A DNA stretch of 64,000 nt from Scleromitrula shiraiana (Eukaryota; Ascomycota; Leotiomycetes; Helotiales; Sclerotiniaceae). Each line of letters starts with the position of its first letter. The stretch's first letter is position 1. A program made the position numbers and the translations under genes. The notes under the pieces are model-generated. The model was not told the origin of the DNA, did no database searches, and saw only the letters and a list, made by a program, of their open reading frames with translations. Below are positions 61,156-64,000 of this stretch, piece after piece. The stretch covers positions 806,001-870,000 of the forward strand of contig JABELC010000003.1 in NCBI GenBank assembly GCA_028455995.1. The letters are read 5' to 3'.

Positions 61156-61845
61156 TTTTTTTTATTTTTTTTATTTTTTTTATTTTTTTTATTTTTTTTA
61201 TTTTTTTTATTTTTTTTATTTTTTTTATTTTTTTTATTTTTTTTATTTTTTTTATTTTTTTTATTTTTTTTATTTTTTTTATTTTTTTTATTTTTTTTAT
61301 TTTTTTTATTTTTTTTATTTTTTTTATTATCTTTGGTTTATTTTTATATATTGTTAAAATTTTCTTATTGTTAAAATGATCATTTTAAATTAATCTAATA
61401 ATTAATTTTTTATTGTAAAAATATTTTTTAAAAATAATATATTGTTAAAGTCTATTATTTTTATTTTTATGTTAATTTTATTATTATTATAAAACCTTAT
61501 ATATTACATATTATTATTATATTTAAAAGCGATTTTAATATTTTATATAAATAATTGATTCAAAATAATTCAATAATGCCTTTTTTTGATAATAGATAAT
61601 AATATTTTAAATATTAAACTTTTTATCTATATTTTTGTTTTTTTATAGATCTTTAAAAAATTTGATAATTTTTTATTTAAAAAAAATAATCATAATGTTA
61701 TATTTATATATATAAATAAATTTTTATTTTTAATTATATTTAATATCATAATATTTCATTATATTTTAATATTTAATAATGTTTTAATTTTCTTTTTATG
61801 TTTTCAATTTTTATATTTATAATTAAATATTTAGAAATATATATT
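60645..61845. other. Unclassified insert between elements G and K
   Basis: Similarity to element G stops at 60644. The insert opens TGTAAAGGGATAAATATGTA and has mixed composition up to about 60840, then becomes pyrimidine-rich with the microsatellite, then AT-rich. The TG start and the TATAAAAGC-like stretch near 60770 would suit an LTR, but no second copy is in the window. Confidence 0.4.
60988..61328. repeat. TTTTTTTTA 9-bp microsatellite
   Basis: About 38 near-perfect units of eight T and one A; one unit near 61131-61138 is shortened by one T, which shifts the apparent reading frame. Confidence 0.97.
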
Positions 61846-62005
61846 TGTTTGTTTGACTCCGGGGGTATAGAACTATATAATATGGGTAATCTCTTATTTG
61901 TATTTATATATTCAAGAAGTTCAAGAAGAGTATTGTATATCATCAAGAATATATACTTTTTTAACGAGTATATAATATAAAGTCATATATTTGATTATAT
62001 AAATA
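61846..62005 (+). repeat. 160-bp LTR, 5' LTR of element K
   Basis: Begins TGTTTGTTTGACTCCGGGGG with the G/C edge kept, as in the other 5' LTRs. Confidence 0.83.
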
Positions 62006-64000
62006 TTGGCAATTTTTTAAAAATTTAATATTATATATATAAAAAATTGAATTTTATAAAAATTATAAACTATTTATATAAAATAAAAATAAAATAAACT
62101 TTTTTTAATTTTTTATTTTTTTAAAATCTTTATAATTTATTTATATATAATATAATGTTTTGATATTAGATTAAAATAAATATTATTTAAAGTATATATT
62201 AACATTATTTTATATTATCATTATTTTTTATATTATATATTTTATTATTTTATTATTTTATTTTATAATAATCATATATAAATTAAATAAATAATATTGA
62301 TTATTATTTAATTATCTTTCAAAAAATAAAAAAAAATAAAAATCAAAATTCTTCTTTATATTTAATTTATTTATTAATTTTTATTGATATTTTGTTTATA
62401 TTAATAAATTTTTTCAATATTAAATAAGATTTTGTCTTTATTATTATATTTATTAAATTGTTATTATTATTAATTCATTATATTTTTACAATTTTTTTAT
62501 ATTTATATAATTAATATAATACTATAATATTAATTATAAATTGTTTTTTAATTATTATTCTAAATTTAATTAATAATTAAAATAAAAAATATAAATCGAT
62601 ATTAATAATTAATAATAAAATATAATTATTAAAGATTTTATTAATTATATTTTTAATAATAATTATTAAATCAAAATTAAAAATTATTATATAAAATTCT
62701 AATATTAATATAATTTAAATAATGTATTTGTATTTAATTAAAAATTAATATATAATATTCACATTTCTATTTTTATTTATTAATATAATAATATATCCAA
62801 TTTAAAATAATAAATCAAAATTATTAATATATAAAATATTAATAAATATATATATATATAAAATATTGAAATTAAATAATATAAATCAAAATCTTTTTAT
62901 AAAGTTTTTCTTTTATTATTATATATATTTATTCAATACTTTTAAATTTTTATTATTTAATTTAATATTTTATATAATTTATATTAAATCAAAAAAAATT
63001 TCAAATTAATAATAAATTATAATATAAATATTATAAATATACTATATAATATATTACTCTTTCAATATTACAGTTTTCTAAAACCTATCCTATATTCTAT
63101 ACATAGCAATATTAATATTTTTAATTTATTTCATATTTTTGCATTAAAGTTTTTAATTTATTATAATTATTAGATTTTTTAATGATGTTAAACCATTATT
63201 AAATTTAAATAAATATATTTTAATTGATTATTTTTATTTTTTATATAAAAATTTAGTTTTTTTTAAATACTATTTTTTTTTACAAATAAATTATTTATTA
63301 ATAATAATTAGAGTATTATTTATTTATATTATTATGATTTTAAATCTTTATTTTTATATATATAATAAATAAAAATTATATATTGATATTATTATTTTAA
63401 ACTTTATAATATAATAATTTAAATATATATCAAATTAATAATTTTTTATTTTTAGAATTTCATATAATAATTATATTATATAAAATATAATTTTTAATAA
63501 ATATTTCATTTTTAAAATTACATATACAAAAATAAACTATATAAATTTTAAATTTATTTACATATATATTTAAATAATATTATATAAATAAATACTAAAT
63601 ACATTATTACTTTTCATTATTATTATAATAATTATAATTATTAATATTAATTAATAAATTAAATATTATATAATTAAAGATTATATAAATATAATATATT
63701 TTTTTATATTATTAAAATTTTATATAATAAATTTTGATTTTTTATATATATTTTTTATATTTAGATATTTAAATTCATCAATCTATTTATATTTGAAAAT
63801 TCTTATTTTTATCAAAATTTTCTTTTATTTTACTATTTTAAATATACTAATTTTTATCAATTTATTTAATTCTTTTTTTCTTGATTTTATATATATTTTA
63901 TTTGTTTTTTTTTTATTATATTTAATTTATTTAATAAAAAAAATCAATTTATTAATGAAAAAAGTTTTAATTAAATATATAATATTTAATAATATTTTTT
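61846..64000 (+). mobile_element. LTR retrotransposon K (+), 5' part, leaves the window
   Basis: The 5' LTR lies at 61846-62005. The internal sequence matches element Y from 43115 to about 45180 in direct orientation to the window end. Just after the LTR it reads TTGGCAATTTTTTAAAAATT, less degraded than in Y and H; TGGCAA there may be the primer-binding site. Confidence 0.8.

Noticed and set aside
60845..61357. 170-codon ORF rich in Phe, Leu and Tyr
   Set aside because: It is a translation of the TTTTTTTTA microsatellite; no real protein features.
38800..64000. Mitochondrial DNA or a mitochondrial insertion, given the base composition
   Set aside because: No tRNA, rRNA or respiratory genes appear, while LTRs, target duplications and nested copies explain the block.

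Overview
The window is nuclear DNA of a filamentous ascomycete. The genes are split by short introns (about 49-110 bp) with GT...AG borders and CTAAY-type branch sites, and the set includes COQ4, SURF1/Shy1, Sec61-gamma, Rac, CENP-T, a CFEM protein and a fungal DUF7704 protein. A Leotiomycete (Helotiales/Sclerotiniaceae-like) is my best guess, but that is inference. All exon coordinates were worked out by hand from splice sites, reading-frame continuity and recall of the families; no database search was possible.

The window has two compartments. About 1-38.4 kb is a gene-rich housekeeping stretch with 20 protein genes. In order: HOM2 (-, runs off the left edge), MIX17/CHCHD2-like (-), LRP1/C1D (-), a ketopantoate-reductase-fold protein (+), PDCD5 (+), COQ4 (-), a SET-domain methyltransferase (+), a CPSF6-like RRM protein (-), SSS1 (+), a DCAF11/LEC14B WD40 protein (+), a two-Myb telobox protein (-), a DUF7704 membrane protein (+), a UBX-domain protein (-), SHY1/SURF1 (+), CENP-T (-), CMS1 (+), a CFEM protein (+), NOP6 (+), RAC (-) and a putative amidoligase (-). 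One AT-rich transposon-remnant island (2.17-4.38 kb) interrupts this stretch. A 3-kb spacer at 33.8-36.8 kb is full of micro- and minisatellites.

About 38.5-64 kb is an almost gene-free, extremely AT-rich block with the look of repeat-induced point mutation (RIP). It is not featureless. I can align six copies of a 160-bp terminal repeat (5' TGTTTGTATAACTCC..., 3' ...CAGACA) and several copies of the internal region of one ~7.5-kb LTR-retrotransposon family. They form a nest. Element G (-, from 40357) is interrupted at 42438 by element H (-, 42438-57494). H is itself interrupted by element Y (+, 42955-50439), which carries matching 5-bp flanks (ATATT). Y lies in the opposite orientation to H, so the result is a ~14.5-kb imperfect palindrome. 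A ~1-kb TIR element with TA flanks (57499-58486) sits in G, a second copy lies at 39188-40208, and remnants of the family are in the 2.2-4.4 kb island. A further LTR element (K, +) starts at 61846 and leaves the window.

The genes are not an operon or cluster; they serve separate core functions: mitochondria (MIX17, COQ4, SHY1), ER (SSS1, UBX), nucleolus and RNA processing (LRP1, CMS1, NOP6, CPSF6-like), chromosome biology (CENP-T, telobox protein) and signalling (RAC). The least explained parts are the amidoligase with three C-terminal repeats beside the AT-rich block, and the architecture of that block.
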